A stretch of DNA of 64,000 nucleotides. Origin: Oxalobacteraceae bacterium (lineage in GTDB: Bacteria > Pseudomonadota > Gammaproteobacteria > Burkholderiales > Burkholderiaceae_D). Below, piece after piece: positions 9,842-19,082 of this stretch. Below the pieces are notes generated by a model. That model made no database searches and was not told the origin of the DNA. It was given only the letters and a program-made list of their open reading frames with translations. The DNA lies in the NCBI GenBank assembly GCA_947448025.1, contig CANFLV010000004.1:1-64000 (forward strand), in the 5' to 3' direction. The translations under genes and the position numbers were made by a program. How positions within the stretch are numbered: the first letter of the stretch is position 1; the number at the start of each line of letters is the position of its first letter.

Positions 9842-10720
9842 ATGCAGCCTTGTCGTTCAGAATTTATCACGGTCCGTGGCCTTCAGTACCATATTCGTCA
9901 CTGGGGCAATGAGAATGCGCCGAAATTATTCATGGCGCACGGCTGGATGGATGTGTCGGCTTCCTTCCAGTTTGTCGTCGATTGCCTGCAGCAGGATTGG
10001 CATGTGATCGCGCCCGACTGGCGTGGCTTTGGCCGCAGCGATAACGGTGGCAGCGACAGTTACTGGTTCCTTGATTACGTCGGCGACCTCGATGCTGTGC
10101 TTGCACATTATTCGCCGCAGCAGCCGGTCAATCTGCTCGGTCACAGCATGGGCGCTAATGTCGTTATGCTGTACGCCGGCACGCGCCCTGAGCGGATACG
10201 GCGACTGATCAATCTCGAAGGCTTCGGCATGCCGGCGACCCGCCCCGAGCAGGCGCCCGCGCGTTACGCCAAATGGCTGGATGACTTGCGCGAGCCGGCG
10301 CAGTTGCGCGTGTATGACAGCCAGAGTGAGGTTGCCGGCCGTTTACAAAAAACGAATCGTCGCTTGAGCAATGCGCGCGCAGCTTATTTGTCCGGTCATT
10401 GGGCAGCGCAAAATGCTGACGGCGGCTGGGAAATCCTCGGCGATGCGGCGCATAAGCGCTCCAGTCCGATTCTGTACCGGATTGAAGAAGTCATCGCCTG
10501 CTGGCAGGCCATCACCGCGCCTGTATTGTGGGTCGAAGCGGACGACACCGATGTCTGGCGCTGGATGGGGCCGAAAGAGCAGGCGCGCGTCGAAATCGAT
10601 CGACGCATTGCTCATATCCCGAATGTGCGCCGCGAATTAATTGAAGATGCCGGGCATATGTTGCATCACGATCAGCCCGAAAAACTGGCTGTGCTGATTG
10701 AGCAATTCCTCACTCATTAG
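9842..10720 (+). CDS. Alpha/beta hydrolase
   Basis: Serine hydrolase of the alpha/beta fold, about 292 residues. The oxyanion HGW (near residue 30) is followed by the nucleophile elbow GHSMGANV (Ser near 102), an acid in WVEADDTDV (about 230) and the histidine in DAGHMLHHDQP (about 271), so the triad is complete. The start MQPCRSEF at 9842 has AGGA eight bases upstream; an in-frame ATG at 9824 has none. The substrate is unknown. It diverges from the acyl-CoA synthetase, suggesting ester or thioester metabolism under shared control. Confidence 0.85.
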   Translation: MQPCRSEFITVRGLQYHIRHWGNENAPKLFMAHGWMDVSASFQFVVDCLQQDWHVIAPDWRGFGRSDNGGSDSYWFLDYVGDLDAVLAHYSPQQPVNLLGHSMGANVVMLYAGTRPERIRRLINLEGFGMPATRPEQAPARYAKWLDDLREPAQLRVYDSQSEVAGRLQKTNRRLSNARAAYLSGHWAAQNADGGWEILGDAAHKRSSPILYRIEEVIACWQAITAPVLWVEADDTDVWRWMGPKEQARVEIDRRIAHIPNVRRELIEDAGHMLHHDQPEKLAVLIEQFLTH

Positions 10721-10838
10721 CCGGCGCTGAGCCGCGCTCTTGAGCCGCGCTCGTGAACCGTACTTTGGCAGGCAGCGTACAATTGAGTCTGTCTCGGGTG
10801 TAGCTCGAGTGATGCTTGGCTTTTGCAGGTTGAATTTC

Positions 10839-11675
10839 ATGTTGAACGTAGATTTACATTGTCATTCGAATATGTCCGACGGTACGCTTGCGCCGTCTGA
10901 AGTGGCTGCCCGCGCCAAGGCGAATGGCGTGGATGTCTGGGCCCTGACCGATCATGATGAGATCGATGGCATCCCGGCTGCGCGCGCCGCAGCCGAAGCA
11001 CTCGACATGGTGTACGTTCCCGGCGTGGAAATTTCAATCACCTGGGCTGGTGAGACGGTTCATATCGTCGGCGTGCAAATCGATGAAACCAATACAGCAC
11101 TGATTGAGGGCTTGCGCGCAACTCGCTCGGGGCGCGAACTGCGCGCCCATGAAATCGCTGCGCAGCTGGCCACCGTCGGCATCCCCGATGCCTATGCCGG
11201 CGCGCTCAAATATGTCGGCAATCCCGATCTGATTTCGCGTACGCATTTTGCGCGTTACATCCACGAGCTGGGCATACAGCCCGATATCAGCAGCGTGTTC
11301 CGCCATTACCTCGCCGAGGGCAAGCCCGGCTATGTGCCACATCGCTGGGCGACGCTGGCGCAAGCCGTCAGCTGGATACGCGCGGCCGGCGGCGTTGCTG
11401 TCGTTGCGCATCCGGGACGCTATAAATTCAGCGAGCTCGCTTTCGGTGAATTTTTCAGTGAATTCAAGCAGCTCGGTGGCACGGCCATTGAAGTTCTGAC
11501 CGGCAGTCACTCGGTCGAGCAATACGCGACTTATACACAGGTCGCCAAACGCCATGGCTTCCTCGCTTCCTGCGGCTCCGACTTCCATGATCCGCATGAA
11601 TCGCGCATCGACCTGGGTAAATTGCCACCGCTGCCGGCCGGTTTGACGCCGGTCTGGCATGACTGGGGCTTTTGA
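10839..11675 (+). CDS. PHP-domain phosphoesterase (RNase AM / YciV type)
   Basis: Metal-dependent phosphoesterase with a PHP domain, similar to TrpH/YciV, which acts on 3',5'-nucleoside bisphosphates and 5' ends of short RNA. 278 residues from MLNVDLHCHSNMSDG. Metal-binding motifs are in order: HCHSNMSDG (residues 6-14), TDHDEIDG, GVEIS, VAHPGRY and CGSDFHDPHE near the C terminus. The frame is open upstream to 10740, but the family starts just before the HxH motif and AGG precedes this ATG. Its location three genes before trpS and near a YciO-type gene matches the E. coli yciV-yciO pairing. Confidence 0.9.
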   Translation: MLNVDLHCHSNMSDGTLAPSEVAARAKANGVDVWALTDHDEIDGIPAARAAAEALDMVYVPGVEISITWAGETVHIVGVQIDETNTALIEGLRATRSGRELRAHEIAAQLATVGIPDAYAGALKYVGNPDLISRTHFARYIHELGIQPDISSVFRHYLAEGKPGYVPHRWATLAQAVSWIRAAGGVAVVAHPGRYKFSELAFGEFFSEFKQLGGTAIEVLTGSHSVEQYATYTQVAKRHGFLASCGSDFHDPHESRIDLGKLPPLPAGLTPVWHDWGF

Positions 11676-11751
11676 GCGGGACTTGAAATTGGCACAATTG
11701 ACACCATTTCAAGTTTGTCAGCCAATGCCACATTGATCCGGGAGCCCCTGC

Positions 11752-12624
11752 ATGAAGCGAATTTTCCTCTTTATTGCCACCAATCTTGCCGTCGTCGCGG
11801 TCATGACGATCGTGCTGTCGCTGCTCGGCGTGAATCGCTTCCTGACAGCCAGTGGCTTGAACCTGCCCATGTTGATGGTGTTCTCCCTCGTGGTCGGCTT
11901 TACCGGCGCGATCTTCTCGCTTTTGATCAGCAAGCCCATGGCGAAATGGTCGACCGGTGCGCGCGTGCTCGATGCGCCATCCTCCTCGACTGAACTATGG
12001 CTGGTCGACACCGTACGCAAGCTGGCTGCCAGCGCTGGTATTGAGATGCCGGAAGTCGCGCTGTATGAAGGGGAGGCGAATGCCTTTGCCACGGGCGCAT
12101 TCAAAAATTCGGCACTGGTGGCGGTCTCGACGGGTTTGCTCGAATCCATGAACAAGGAAGAAATCGAAGCCGTGCTCGGCCATGAAATCGCGCATGTGGC
12201 CAATGGCGACATGGTGACGATGACCTTGATCCAGGGCGTCGTGAATACCTTCGTGGTATTCCTCTCGCGTATTGTCGGCTATGCGGTCGACCGGGCCTTG
12301 TCGCGTAACGATAATGAGGGACCCGGCATCGGCTATACCGTCGCCGTAATGGTGTCGCAAATTGTTTTTGGCATCGGTGCTTCGATGATCGTGGCCTGGT
12401 TCTCGCGTCATCGTGAATACCGTGCTGATGCCGGTTCGGCGCATTTGCTTGGCTCACCGCAGCCGATGGTGCATGCGCTGGCGCGGCTTGGCGGTTTGAC
12501 GCCGGGCGCCTTGCCGCAGTCACTGGCAGCAGCGGGCATCAATGATGCGCCGGGTTTCATGGACCTGTTTTCCAGCCATCCACCGATTGAGAAGCGCATC
12601 GCAGCCCTGATGAACGCGCGTTAA
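11752..12624 (+). CDS. htpX: Membrane zinc metalloprotease HtpX
   Basis: Inner-membrane quality-control protease of family M48 that degrades damaged membrane proteins. 290 residues with two N-terminal membrane helices (about 1-30 and 35-58), the zinc motif HEIAH (residues 144-148), two further hydrophobic helices (about 160-180 and 195-215) and the third ligand in HREYRAD (about 223). The C-terminal [10 protein letters not shown] is typical. It sits between the PHP and YciO-like genes, splitting a pair that is adjacent in other bacteria. Confidence 0.96.
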   Translation: MKRIFLFIATNLAVVAVMTIVLSLLGVNRFLTASGLNLPMLMVFSLVVGFTGAIFSLLISKPMAKWSTGARVLDAPSSSTELWLVDTVRKLAASAGIEMPEVALYEGEANAFATGAFKNSALVAVSTGLLESMNKEEIEAVLGHEIAHVANGDMVTMTLIQGVVNTFVVFLSRIVGYAVDRALSRNDNEGPGIGYTVAVMVSQIVFGIGASMIVAWFSRHREYRADAGSAHLLGSPQPMVHALARLGGLTPGALPQSLAAAGINDAPGFMDLFSSHPPIEKRIAALMNAR

Positions 12625-12674
12625 TTCAAGAAAGACGGTAAGGGCGCCGGGCTACGAGCTCAGCGCCGATATTT

Positions 12675-13298
12675 ATGAGCCAATTTTTTCACATCCATCC
12701 CGACAATCCGCAGCTGCGCCTGATCAAGCAAGCCGCACAGATCATCCATGGCGGCGGCATCATTGCGGTGCCGACCGACTCCTGTTATGCGCTGGTCTGC
12801 CATCTTGACGACAAGGCCGCGGTCGAACGCCTGCGCCGCATCCGTGGGGTCGATGATAAGCACCATCTGACGCTCTTGTGTCGCGACCTCAGCGAAATCG
12901 CGCTGTATGCGCGCGTCGATAATCGACAGTACCGCATGCTGAAAGCGGCCACGCCGGGTCCTTACACGGTGATCCTTGAGGCGACCAAAGAAGTGCCGCG
13001 CCGCCTCAGCCATCCCTCGCGCAAGACCATCGGCCTGCGCGTCCCGGAAAACGCGATTACCCATGCCTTGCTCGAAGAATTGGGGCAGCCCTTGCTTGGC
13101 ACTACGCTGATCTTGCCCGACGAAGAAGAGCCGCTGACTGACGCCGAAGAAATCCGCGCGCGGCTCGAAAAGCTGATTGACCTCGTCATCGATGGCGGCG
13201 CCTGCAGTCTCGTGCCGACTACGGTGATCGACCTGACCACGGATGAGCCGCTGCTGATCCGCCAGGGCCGGGGCGATGCAGCCTTGTTCGGGCTGTGA
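12675..13298 (+). CDS. YciO/Sua5 family protein (threonylcarbamoyladenylate synthase-like)
   Basis: 207 residues of the YrdC/Sua5 fold. The YciO branch is related to the enzyme that makes threonylcarbamoyl-AMP for the t6A tRNA modification, but its own role is less clear. Visible motifs are GGGIIAVPTDSCYAL (about 30-45), KHHLTLLCRD (substrate binding lysine/arginine region), PGPYTVILEAT and SRKTIGLRVPEN. It lies next to an M50 protease and trpS as in many betaproteobacteria. Confidence 0.85.
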   Translation: MSQFFHIHPDNPQLRLIKQAAQIIHGGGIIAVPTDSCYALVCHLDDKAAVERLRRIRGVDDKHHLTLLCRDLSEIALYARVDNRQYRMLKAATPGPYTVILEATKEVPRRLSHPSRKTIGLRVPENAITHALLEELGQPLLGTTLILPDEEEPLTDAEEIRARLEKLIDLVIDGGACSLVPTTVIDLTTDEPLLIRQGRGDAALFGL

Positions 13299-13360
13299 GC
13301 CGCATACACAGGGTGGCCGGGGCGACGGCGTACGATTACTGCAGCATGCCGCGTTCGCTC

Positions 13361-13369
13361 TGCTAGAAT
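13361..13369 (+). promoter_or_regulatory. Extended -10 element placed for a leaderless site-2 protease mRNA
   Basis: TGCTAGAAT (an extended -10, TGnTAGAAT) ends only 7 bases before the ATG at 13377, with no Shine-Dalgarno sequence between. Transcription would begin at or next to the A of the start codon. No good -35 hexamer is visible, which fits an extended -10 promoter. Confidence 0.4.
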
Positions 13370-13376
13370 CGCCCCC

Positions 13377-14036
13377 ATGAACGATATTATCCAAACGATC
13401 GCGGTCTACGCACTGCCGGTGCTGTTCGCGATCACGCTGCACGAAGCCGCACATGCTTACGCCGCGAAGTATTTCGGCGATAACACTGCGTATGCGCAAG
13501 GCCGCATGAGCCTTAATCCCCTAAAACACATCGATCCATTGGGCACGATCGTCATTCCCGTAGTGCTCTACATTGCCACCGGCGGCGCCTTCCTGTTCGG
13601 TTATGCCAAGCCGGTGCCGATTAATTTCGGCGCCTTGCGCAATCCCAAAAAGCAGATGGCCTGGGTCGCGCTGGCCGGACCCATGGCGAATTTTGTGATG
13701 GCCTTTCTGTGGCTGCTGGCCTCGGTCGCACTTACGGTGGCGCAGGTCCATGAAGAATTTTTCATCGCCATGGCGCGCGGCGGCGTATTGACTAACCTCG
13801 TGATGTTTGCGTTTAACCTGTTTCCGATTCCGCCGCTCGACGGTGGTCGCATCATGACCAGTATTTTGCCGAACCGGCTGGCCTACAGGTTTGCCCAAAT
13901 CGAGCCTTATGGATTCTTTATTGTGATGTTTCTGGTCGTGATGAAAGTCCTGTATTTCTGGATGACGCCGGTCATGATGCTGGCGAGTACCGCACTGCAG
14001 TTACTGGTTTCCCCCCTTACACTCTTTTTGAACTGA
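13377..14036 (+). CDS. Site-2 protease family (M50) membrane protein
   Basis: Intramembrane zinc metalloprotease, 219 residues. The zinc motif HEAAH (residues 22-26) lies in the first hydrophobic segment, and NLFPIPPLDGGRI (about 148-160) provides the third ligand (Asp). Four to five membrane helices are visible. There is no PDZ domain, so it belongs to the short M50 branch rather than RseP. The substrate is unknown. It is followed after 6 bases by trpS, and the pair is probably one transcript. Confidence 0.92.
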   Translation: MNDIIQTIAVYALPVLFAITLHEAAHAYAAKYFGDNTAYAQGRMSLNPLKHIDPLGTIVIPVVLYIATGGAFLFGYAKPVPINFGALRNPKKQMAWVALAGPMANFVMAFLWLLASVALTVAQVHEEFFIAMARGGVLTNLVMFAFNLFPIPPLDGGRIMTSILPNRLAYRFAQIEPYGFFIVMFLVVMKVLYFWMTPVMMLASTALQLLVSPLTLFLN

Positions 14037-14042
14037 ACGACT

Positions 14043-15245
14043 ATGTATCCCGATCGCGTTGTCTCCGGTATGCGCCCGACTGGCGCCATGCATCTTGGCC
14101 ATTACCACGGCGCCCTGAAAAACTGGATCAGGATGCAATCCGAATTGCCCTGCCTGTTTTTCGTCGCTGACTGGCATGCGCTGACGACCCATTACGACGA
14201 CCCGAGCATCATCGAGACCAGCACCTGGGACATGCTCGTTGACTGGCTGGCGTCCGGTGTTGATCCATCGCAGTCGACCCTGTTCATCCAGTCCAAGGTG
14301 CCCGAACACGCCGAACTGCATTTGCTGCTGTCGATGGCTACGCCCTTGGGCTGGCTCGAGCGCGTGCCGACCTACAAGGACCAGCAGGAAAAGCTGAAAG
14401 AGCGCGATCTCGCCACTTATGGCTTCCTTGGCTATCCGCTGCTGCAGGCAGCTGATGTGCTGATTTATCGCGCGACGCTGGTGCCGGTCGGTGACGATCA
14501 GGTGCCGCACGTGGAAATGATGCGCGAGATTGCGCGGCGCTTCAATCACATCTACGGCAAGGAAAAAGGCTTCGAAGAAAAAGCCCGCGACGCCGTCAAG
14601 AAGCTCGGCGGCAAACGCGCCAAGATCTACATGGAATTGCGCACCGCGTATCAGGAGCAGGGCATCGTGGAATCGCTGGAGCAGGCCAAGGCCATGCTCG
14701 ACGACGCGCAAAACCTCTCGAACATCGATCGAGAACGGCTGTTCGGCTACCTCGAAGGCAGCCGTAAGTTGATCCTGGTCGAGCCGCAGGCACGCCTGAC
14801 GGAAGCCTCGCGCCTGCCGGGACTCGATGGCCAGAAAATGTCCAAGAGCTATGGCAATTCGATCGCGCTGCGCGAAGACAAGGATTCACTGACGAAAAAA
14901 ATCCGCACCATGCCGACCGATCCGGCGCGCGTGCGTCGCACCGATCCCGGTACGCCCGCGAAGTGCCCGGTCTGGCAATTCCATGTCGTCTATTCCGATG
15001 ATAAGACCAAGCAATGGGTACAAAAAGGCTGTACATCGGCCGGCATAGGCTGCCTCGAATGCAAGCAGCCAGTGATCGACGCCATCATCAAGGAACAAGA
15101 GCCGATGCATGAACGTGCGCAGCAATACCTCGATGATCCTTCGCTGGTACGCGCCATCGTCGCCGATGGCAATGACAAGGCGCGCAAGCTGGCGCAGGAA
15201 ACCATGCGCGACGTACGTGAAGCTATGGGCCTGAGCTACAGCTAA
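14043..15245 (+). CDS. trpS: Tryptophanyl-tRNA synthetase with four-cysteine (Fe-S type) motif
   Basis: Charges tRNA-Trp. 400 residues, longer than the 334 of E. coli. The class I signatures are MHLGHYHGALKNW (HIGH equivalent, about residue 16) and GQKMSKSYGN (KMSKS). The C-terminal part holds Cys308, Cys330, Cys337 and Cys340, spaced C-x21-C-x6-C-x2-C, close to the C-x22-C-x6-C-x2-C site that binds a 4Fe-4S cluster in Thermotoga TrpRS. The cluster is therefore likely here too (inference). It is tightly linked to the M50 gene upstream and, 2 bases on, to the methyltransferase. Confidence 0.96.
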   Translation: MYPDRVVSGMRPTGAMHLGHYHGALKNWIRMQSELPCLFFVADWHALTTHYDDPSIIETSTWDMLVDWLASGVDPSQSTLFIQSKVPEHAELHLLLSMATPLGWLERVPTYKDQQEKLKERDLATYGFLGYPLLQAADVLIYRATLVPVGDDQVPHVEMMREIARRFNHIYGKEKGFEEKARDAVKKLGGKRAKIYMELRTAYQEQGIVESLEQAKAMLDDAQNLSNIDRERLFGYLEGSRKLILVEPQARLTEASRLPGLDGQKMSKSYGNSIALREDKDSLTKKIRTMPTDPARVRRTDPGTPAKCPVWQFHVVYSDDKTKQWVQKGCTSAGIGCLECKQPVIDAIIKEQEPMHERAQQYLDDPSLVRAIVADGNDKARKLAQETMRDVREAMGLSYS

Positions 15246-15247
15246 GG

Positions 15248-15832
15248 ATGACTAGTCTGCCTCATCTCATGCAGGATGCGCCCTCGGCCTGGGTCGCGCG
15301 CCATGCCGCACGCATTCCGGTCGGTGAAGTCCTGGATCTGGCTTGTGGTGGCGGTCGTCACGCACGCTGGTTGGCTGCGCGCGGCTGGTCGGTGCTCGCG
15401 GTCGACCGTGATCCGGCGGCATTACAGCGGGCAGCAGGGGCGGATATTGTCACGCTCGAAGCCGACCTCGAAGGTGGCGCAGACTGGCCATTTGCAGCAG
15501 GGCGCTTTGCCGGCATCGTCGTCACGAATTACCTGCATCGACCGCTGTTTCCGGAAATACTGGCGAGTCTGGCACCTGGTGGCGTCTTGATTTATGAGAC
15601 CTTCGCGAGCGGTAATGCGCAATTCGGCAAACCGTCGAATCCGGATTTTTTGCTCGCGCCCGGTGAATTACTGAGGCTGACCGAATCGGTCGATGCGCCG
15701 ATGCATGTGCTCGCATTTGAGGACGGTTATACCGATTTGCCCAAGCCCGCCATGGTGCAGCGAATTTGCGTGCGCAAGGCGGGTTTGAATGCCAGTCCAG
15801 AGACAGTCATGCGCGATTTTGCGCTGGATTGA
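15248..15832 (+). CDS. Class I SAM-dependent methyltransferase
   Basis: 194 residues with the Rossmann motif I EVLDLACGGGRHARWLA (about residues 26-42), the acidic end of beta 2 in VLAVDRDP, and GIVVTNYLHRPLF as motif IV. It resembles the TehB/UbiE-like small methyltransferases; the substrate cannot be inferred. It begins 2 bases after the trpS stop and is surely cotranscribed. Confidence 0.82.
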   Translation: MTSLPHLMQDAPSAWVARHAARIPVGEVLDLACGGGRHARWLAARGWSVLAVDRDPAALQRAAGADIVTLEADLEGGADWPFAAGRFAGIVVTNYLHRPLFPEILASLAPGGVLIYETFASGNAQFGKPSNPDFLLAPGELLRLTESVDAPMHVLAFEDGYTDLPKPAMVQRICVRKAGLNASPETVMRDFALD

Positions 15833-15909
15833 CGCTTACAGAATCCCGGACAGACTGACGGTCGATCCGCTACAATCACCGTTTCATCACTTTACCTACT
15901 AACATCATC

Positions 15910-16788
15910 ATGATCCAAGGCAGCTTAGTTGCAATTGTCACGCCCATGCACGCAGATGGCAGCCTCGATTTGCCCGGCCTGCGCTCATTGATCGACTGGC
16001 ATATCGCCGAAGGCACAGACGGCATCGTCATCGTCGGCACGACCGGCGAATCGCCGACGGTCAGCGTTGACGAACATTGCGAGCTGATCAAGGTCGCCGT
16101 CGACCATACCGCCAAGCGCATTCCCATCATCGCCGGCACCGGTGGCAATTCCACGGCCGAAGCGATCGAACTGACGGAATATGCGCGCAAGGTCGGCGCG
16201 GATGCCTCCCTACAAGTCGTGCCTTACTATAACCGTCCGACGCAAGAAGGCATGGTCCAGCATTTCAAGAAGATCGCCGAATCGGTCGACCTGCCGGTCA
16301 TTCTCTACAACGTCCCGGGTCGCACCGTGGCCGATATGTCGAATGCGACCATGCTGCGCCTGGCGTCCGTGCCCGGCATCATCGGCGTCAAGGATGCGAC
16401 GGGTAACATTGGTCGCGGCATTGAACTGATGCGCCTCGCGCCAGCTTCGTTTGCCGTGTACTCGGGCGATGACGCGACGGCGATGGCATTGATGTTCTGC
16501 GGCGCCAAGGGCAATATTTCGGTCACGGCCAACGTCGCGCCGCGCGCCATGCATGAGCTGTGCGTGGCCGCCCGTCATGGCCGGGTCGCTGAAGCGATCG
16601 CGATCAATAACCGACTTGCGCCGTTGCACGACAAACTGTTTGCCGAACCGAATCCGGTGCCGGTTAAATGGGCGCTGGCAGAAATGCACAAGATGGCGCC
16701 GGGCATACGCTTGCCGCTGGTTCCGCTGGCCGCGGAATTCCATGCGACTGTGCGCGCCGCCATGCGCGAGTCGGGTGTATTACAATAA
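15910..16788 (+). CDS. dapA: 4-hydroxy-tetrahydrodipicolinate synthase
   Basis: First committed step of lysine and diaminopimelate synthesis: condensation of pyruvate with aspartate semialdehyde. 292 residues. Visible are the pyruvate-binding GTTGESPTV (about 43-50), the catalytic tyrosine in [12 protein letters not shown], and the Schiff-base lysine in [10 protein letters not shown] near residue 161. It is followed by bamC, the usual arrangement. A TACAAT lies about 40 bases ahead of the start. Confidence 0.97.
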   Translation: MIQGSLVAIVTPMHADGSLDLPGLRSLIDWHIAEGTDGIVIVGTTGESPTVSVDEHCELIKVAVDHTAKRIPIIAGTGGNSTAEAIELTEYARKVGADASLQVVPYYNRPTQEGMVQHFKKIAESVDLPVILYNVPGRTVADMSNATMLRLASVPGIIGVKDATGNIGRGIELMRLAPASFAVYSGDDATAMALMFCGAKGNISVTANVAPRAMHELCVAARHGRVAEAIAINNRLAPLHDKLFAEPNPVPVKWALAEMHKMAPGIRLPLVPLAAEFHATVRAAMRESGVLQ

Positions 16789-16871
16789 GCGCGCTCTTTT
16801 ACGCATTCCCTTACGTTATTGACGTAAATTTGTTATCCAGAATCGACATGATAAATCGGAAGAATCATCAC

Positions 16872-18017
16872 ATGGCTCAACGCGCTCTCGTTCAACGTGG
16901 ACTGCTCTGTGCGGTCGCGCTAACCAGCCTGGCAGGATGCAGCTCATTCTCACTCAGTGACGCCAGCGTCGACTATAAAAGTGCCGGCAAGGTCGCGACC
17001 AAGTCGCTCGATATCCCGCCGGACCTGACCCAGCTGCGCCGTGATAATCGCTATGCGATTCCCGATGCTGCCGGCAGCGTCACTGCTTCGACTTTCAATC
17101 TGCAAGGTAAGCAGGCAGCTGCAAATGCGACGCCGGGCGCTGTTGCACTCGTCGCGCCAAAAGCCAGCAACGACATCCGTGTTGAGCGTGTCGGTAATCA
17201 GCGTTACCTAGTCATCAAGCAGTCGCCGGAAGCCCTCTGGCCGCAGCTGAAGGATTTCTGGCAGGAGCTTGGCTTTTTGATCAACATCGAGAAGCCTGAA
17301 GCCGGCGTGATGGAAACCGACTGGGCCGAGAACCGCGCCAAGATTCCACAGGATTTGCTGCGTAATACGATCGGCAAGGTCCTTGATTCTCTGTATTCGA
17401 CCGGTGAGCGCGACAAGTTCCGTACCCGCCTTGAGCGCGCGGCAGATGGCTCGACTGAAATCTATATCAGCCATCGCGGCGCCCAGGAAGTCCTGACCGG
17501 CCAGCAAAAGGATGGCACGATCTGGACGTCGCGTGCTTCCGATCCGGAGCTTGAAGCGGAGTTCCTCGCACGCCTGATGACGCGCCTCGGTACCGACGCC
17601 GTGCAAGCCAAGGAAACCGTGGCCAAGGCTGCCATGCCGCAGCAACGCGCCAAACTGGTCAAGGGTACTGACGGCGAATTCGTCGAAGTCGATGAAGAGT
17701 TCGAGCGCGCCTGGCGCCGTGTTGGCTTGGCACTGGATCGGGTCGGCTTCACGGTAGAAGACCGCGACCGCACGCTGGGTCTGTATTTCGTGCGTTACAT
17801 CGACGACGCGACCATGAATGCAGAAGCGCAGCGTGGATTCTTTTCGCGCCTGTTCACGTATGACGGCGGCGATAAATCCAAAGCCGAGAAATACCGTATT
17901 TCCGTCAAGGGTAATGGCAACGTCAGCAAGGTCATCGTCCTCAATGGCGAAGGCAAGGCGGACAGTTCCAAGACCGCCGACAAGATCCTCACGCTGCTCA
18001 ATGACCAGCTGAAGTAA
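16872..18017 (+). CDS. bamC: Outer membrane assembly lipoprotein BamC
   Basis: Lipoprotein of the BAM complex that inserts beta-barrel proteins into the outer membrane. About 381 residues. The signal peptide ends in the lipobox LAGC (Cys about 23), followed by the unstructured DYKSAGKVATKSLDIPPDL segment and two helix-grip domains. The start at 16872 has GGAAGA eight bases upstream. The same frame is open back to 16668 inside dapA, but that part is a shadow. It is placed directly after dapA, as in E. coli. Confidence 0.93.
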   Translation: MAQRALVQRGLLCAVALTSLAGCSSFSLSDASVDYKSAGKVATKSLDIPPDLTQLRRDNRYAIPDAAGSVTASTFNLQGKQAAANATPGAVALVAPKASNDIRVERVGNQRYLVIKQSPEALWPQLKDFWQELGFLINIEKPEAGVMETDWAENRAKIPQDLLRNTIGKVLDSLYSTGERDKFRTRLERAADGSTEIYISHRGAQEVLTGQQKDGTIWTSRASDPELEAEFLARLMTRLGTDAVQAKETVAKAAMPQQRAKLVKGTDGEFVEVDEEFERAWRRVGLALDRVGFTVEDRDRTLGLYFVRYIDDATMNAEAQRGFFSRLFTYDGGDKSKAEKYRISVKGNGNVSKVIVLNGEGKADSSKTADKILTLLNDQLK

Positions 18018-18037
18018 TCTGGTTCCAGCATGACCAT

Positions 18038-18078
18038 GACCGGCGCTCGCCCTTACAGGCCAGCGCCGGTCGTTTTTT
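18038..18078 (+). terminator. Rho-independent terminator after bamC
   Basis: GACCGGCGCT pairs with AGCGCCGGTC (10 bp, 14-base loop) and is followed by GTTTTTT. It lies 20 bases after the bamC stop. Confidence 0.85.
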
Positions 18079-18104
18079 AAGCAGGTGTAAATGAGGTCGT
18101 CATC

Positions 18105-18887
18105 GTGAAATTTGCCAGTCTAGGCAGTGGTAGTGAAGGTAATGCCTTGCTCATTTCCAGCGGTGTGGAGGCTGCTGCGACGACCGTGATGCTGGACTGC
18201 GGCTTTGGCATACGCGAAACGGAACGGCGTCTCGCCCGTCTGGGATTGCTGCCCGCCGACCTGCATGGCATCGTCGTCACACATGAGCATGGCGACCACG
18301 TCGGCGGCGTCTTCAAGTTCGCGCGGCGGCACAAGATTCCGGTGTGGCTCAGCTTTGGCACCTACCAGGCCGTCCAGCGCGATTGCAAGGATGTCGATGT
18401 GCGATTCTGTCGCGATGGCGACCGCCTGCAGATCGGTGCACTTGAATTGCGTCCCTATACCGTGCCGCATGACGCGCGCGAACCAATCCAGTATGTAGCC
18501 GACGACGGAAAATACCGGCTCGGCGTGCTCACTGATGCGGGACACGCGACCGCACATCTGGTCGAGGCGCTCGGTGGTTGCGATGCGCTCATGCTCGAAT
18601 GTAATCACGATCGCGACATGCTCGCCAATTCCGCTTATCCGCCATCACTGAAGCAGCGCATTGGCGGGGCTTACGGCCATCTGGCAAATGTCACTTCAGC
18701 GGAAATCCTCGATGCGCTTGATCGCTCACGCCTGAAGACGGTGGTCGGCGCGCACTTGAGCAAACAGAACAATACGCCCGAATTGGCGCGTGCAGCGATT
18801 TGCGGCGTTGTCGGCGACACTGCGGTGAGGGTGATGATCGCCTGTCAGGACGAAGGGTTTGACTGGATTGCGCTGGCGGGTGCCTGA
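18105..18887 (+). CDS. Metallo-beta-lactamase-fold hydrolase (YycJ/WalJ type)
   Basis: 260 residues. The metal motif THEHGDHVGG (about residues 57-66) is followed by further ligands in GVLTDAGHAT and LMLECNHDRDML, and the ending VVGAHLSKQNN is typical of the YycJ group of DNA-processing exonuclease-like hydrolases. It starts with GTG at 18105. It follows the bamC terminator, so it probably has its own promoter or depends on readthrough. dapA-bamC-hydrolase is a recurring betaproteobacterial order. Confidence 0.88.
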   Translation: MKFASLGSGSEGNALLISSGVEAAATTVMLDCGFGIRETERRLARLGLLPADLHGIVVTHEHGDHVGGVFKFARRHKIPVWLSFGTYQAVQRDCKDVDVRFCRDGDRLQIGALELRPYTVPHDAREPIQYVADDGKYRLGVLTDAGHATAHLVEALGGCDALMLECNHDRDMLANSAYPPSLKQRIGGAYGHLANVTSAEILDALDRSRLKTVVGAHLSKQNNTPELARAAICGVVGDTAVRVMIACQDEGFDWIALAGA

Positions 18888-18919
18888 GGCGAGCGTGTCG
18901 ATGAGACCCGGGGCGAATG

Positions 18920-18948
18920 TTGACACATAACCTAATTTTATTCATACT
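18920..18948 (+). promoter_or_regulatory. Sigma-70 type promoter for the PilZ gene
   Basis: TTGACA (18920-18925), 17-base spacer, CATACT (18943-18948). The region 18888-19082 is markedly AT-rich and holds nothing else recognisable. The predicted start site would leave a leader of about 130 bases. Confidence 0.45.
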
Positions 18949-19082
18949 AAATTGATTGGCATACTGCCTATGTTTAGCGTTAGAATAATTATGAAATTCA
19001 CACCATAATTTGAACAAGGGATAGGTCGCATGTTGGCCGCCACTGTCGGAATAACGCAGAAACTACTTACGGGAGATTTTTC

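Noticed and set aside
16668-16871. N-terminal extension of BamC inside dapA
   Set aside because: The lipoprotein signal begins at 16872 with its own ribosome binding site; the upstream part is only open in frame.
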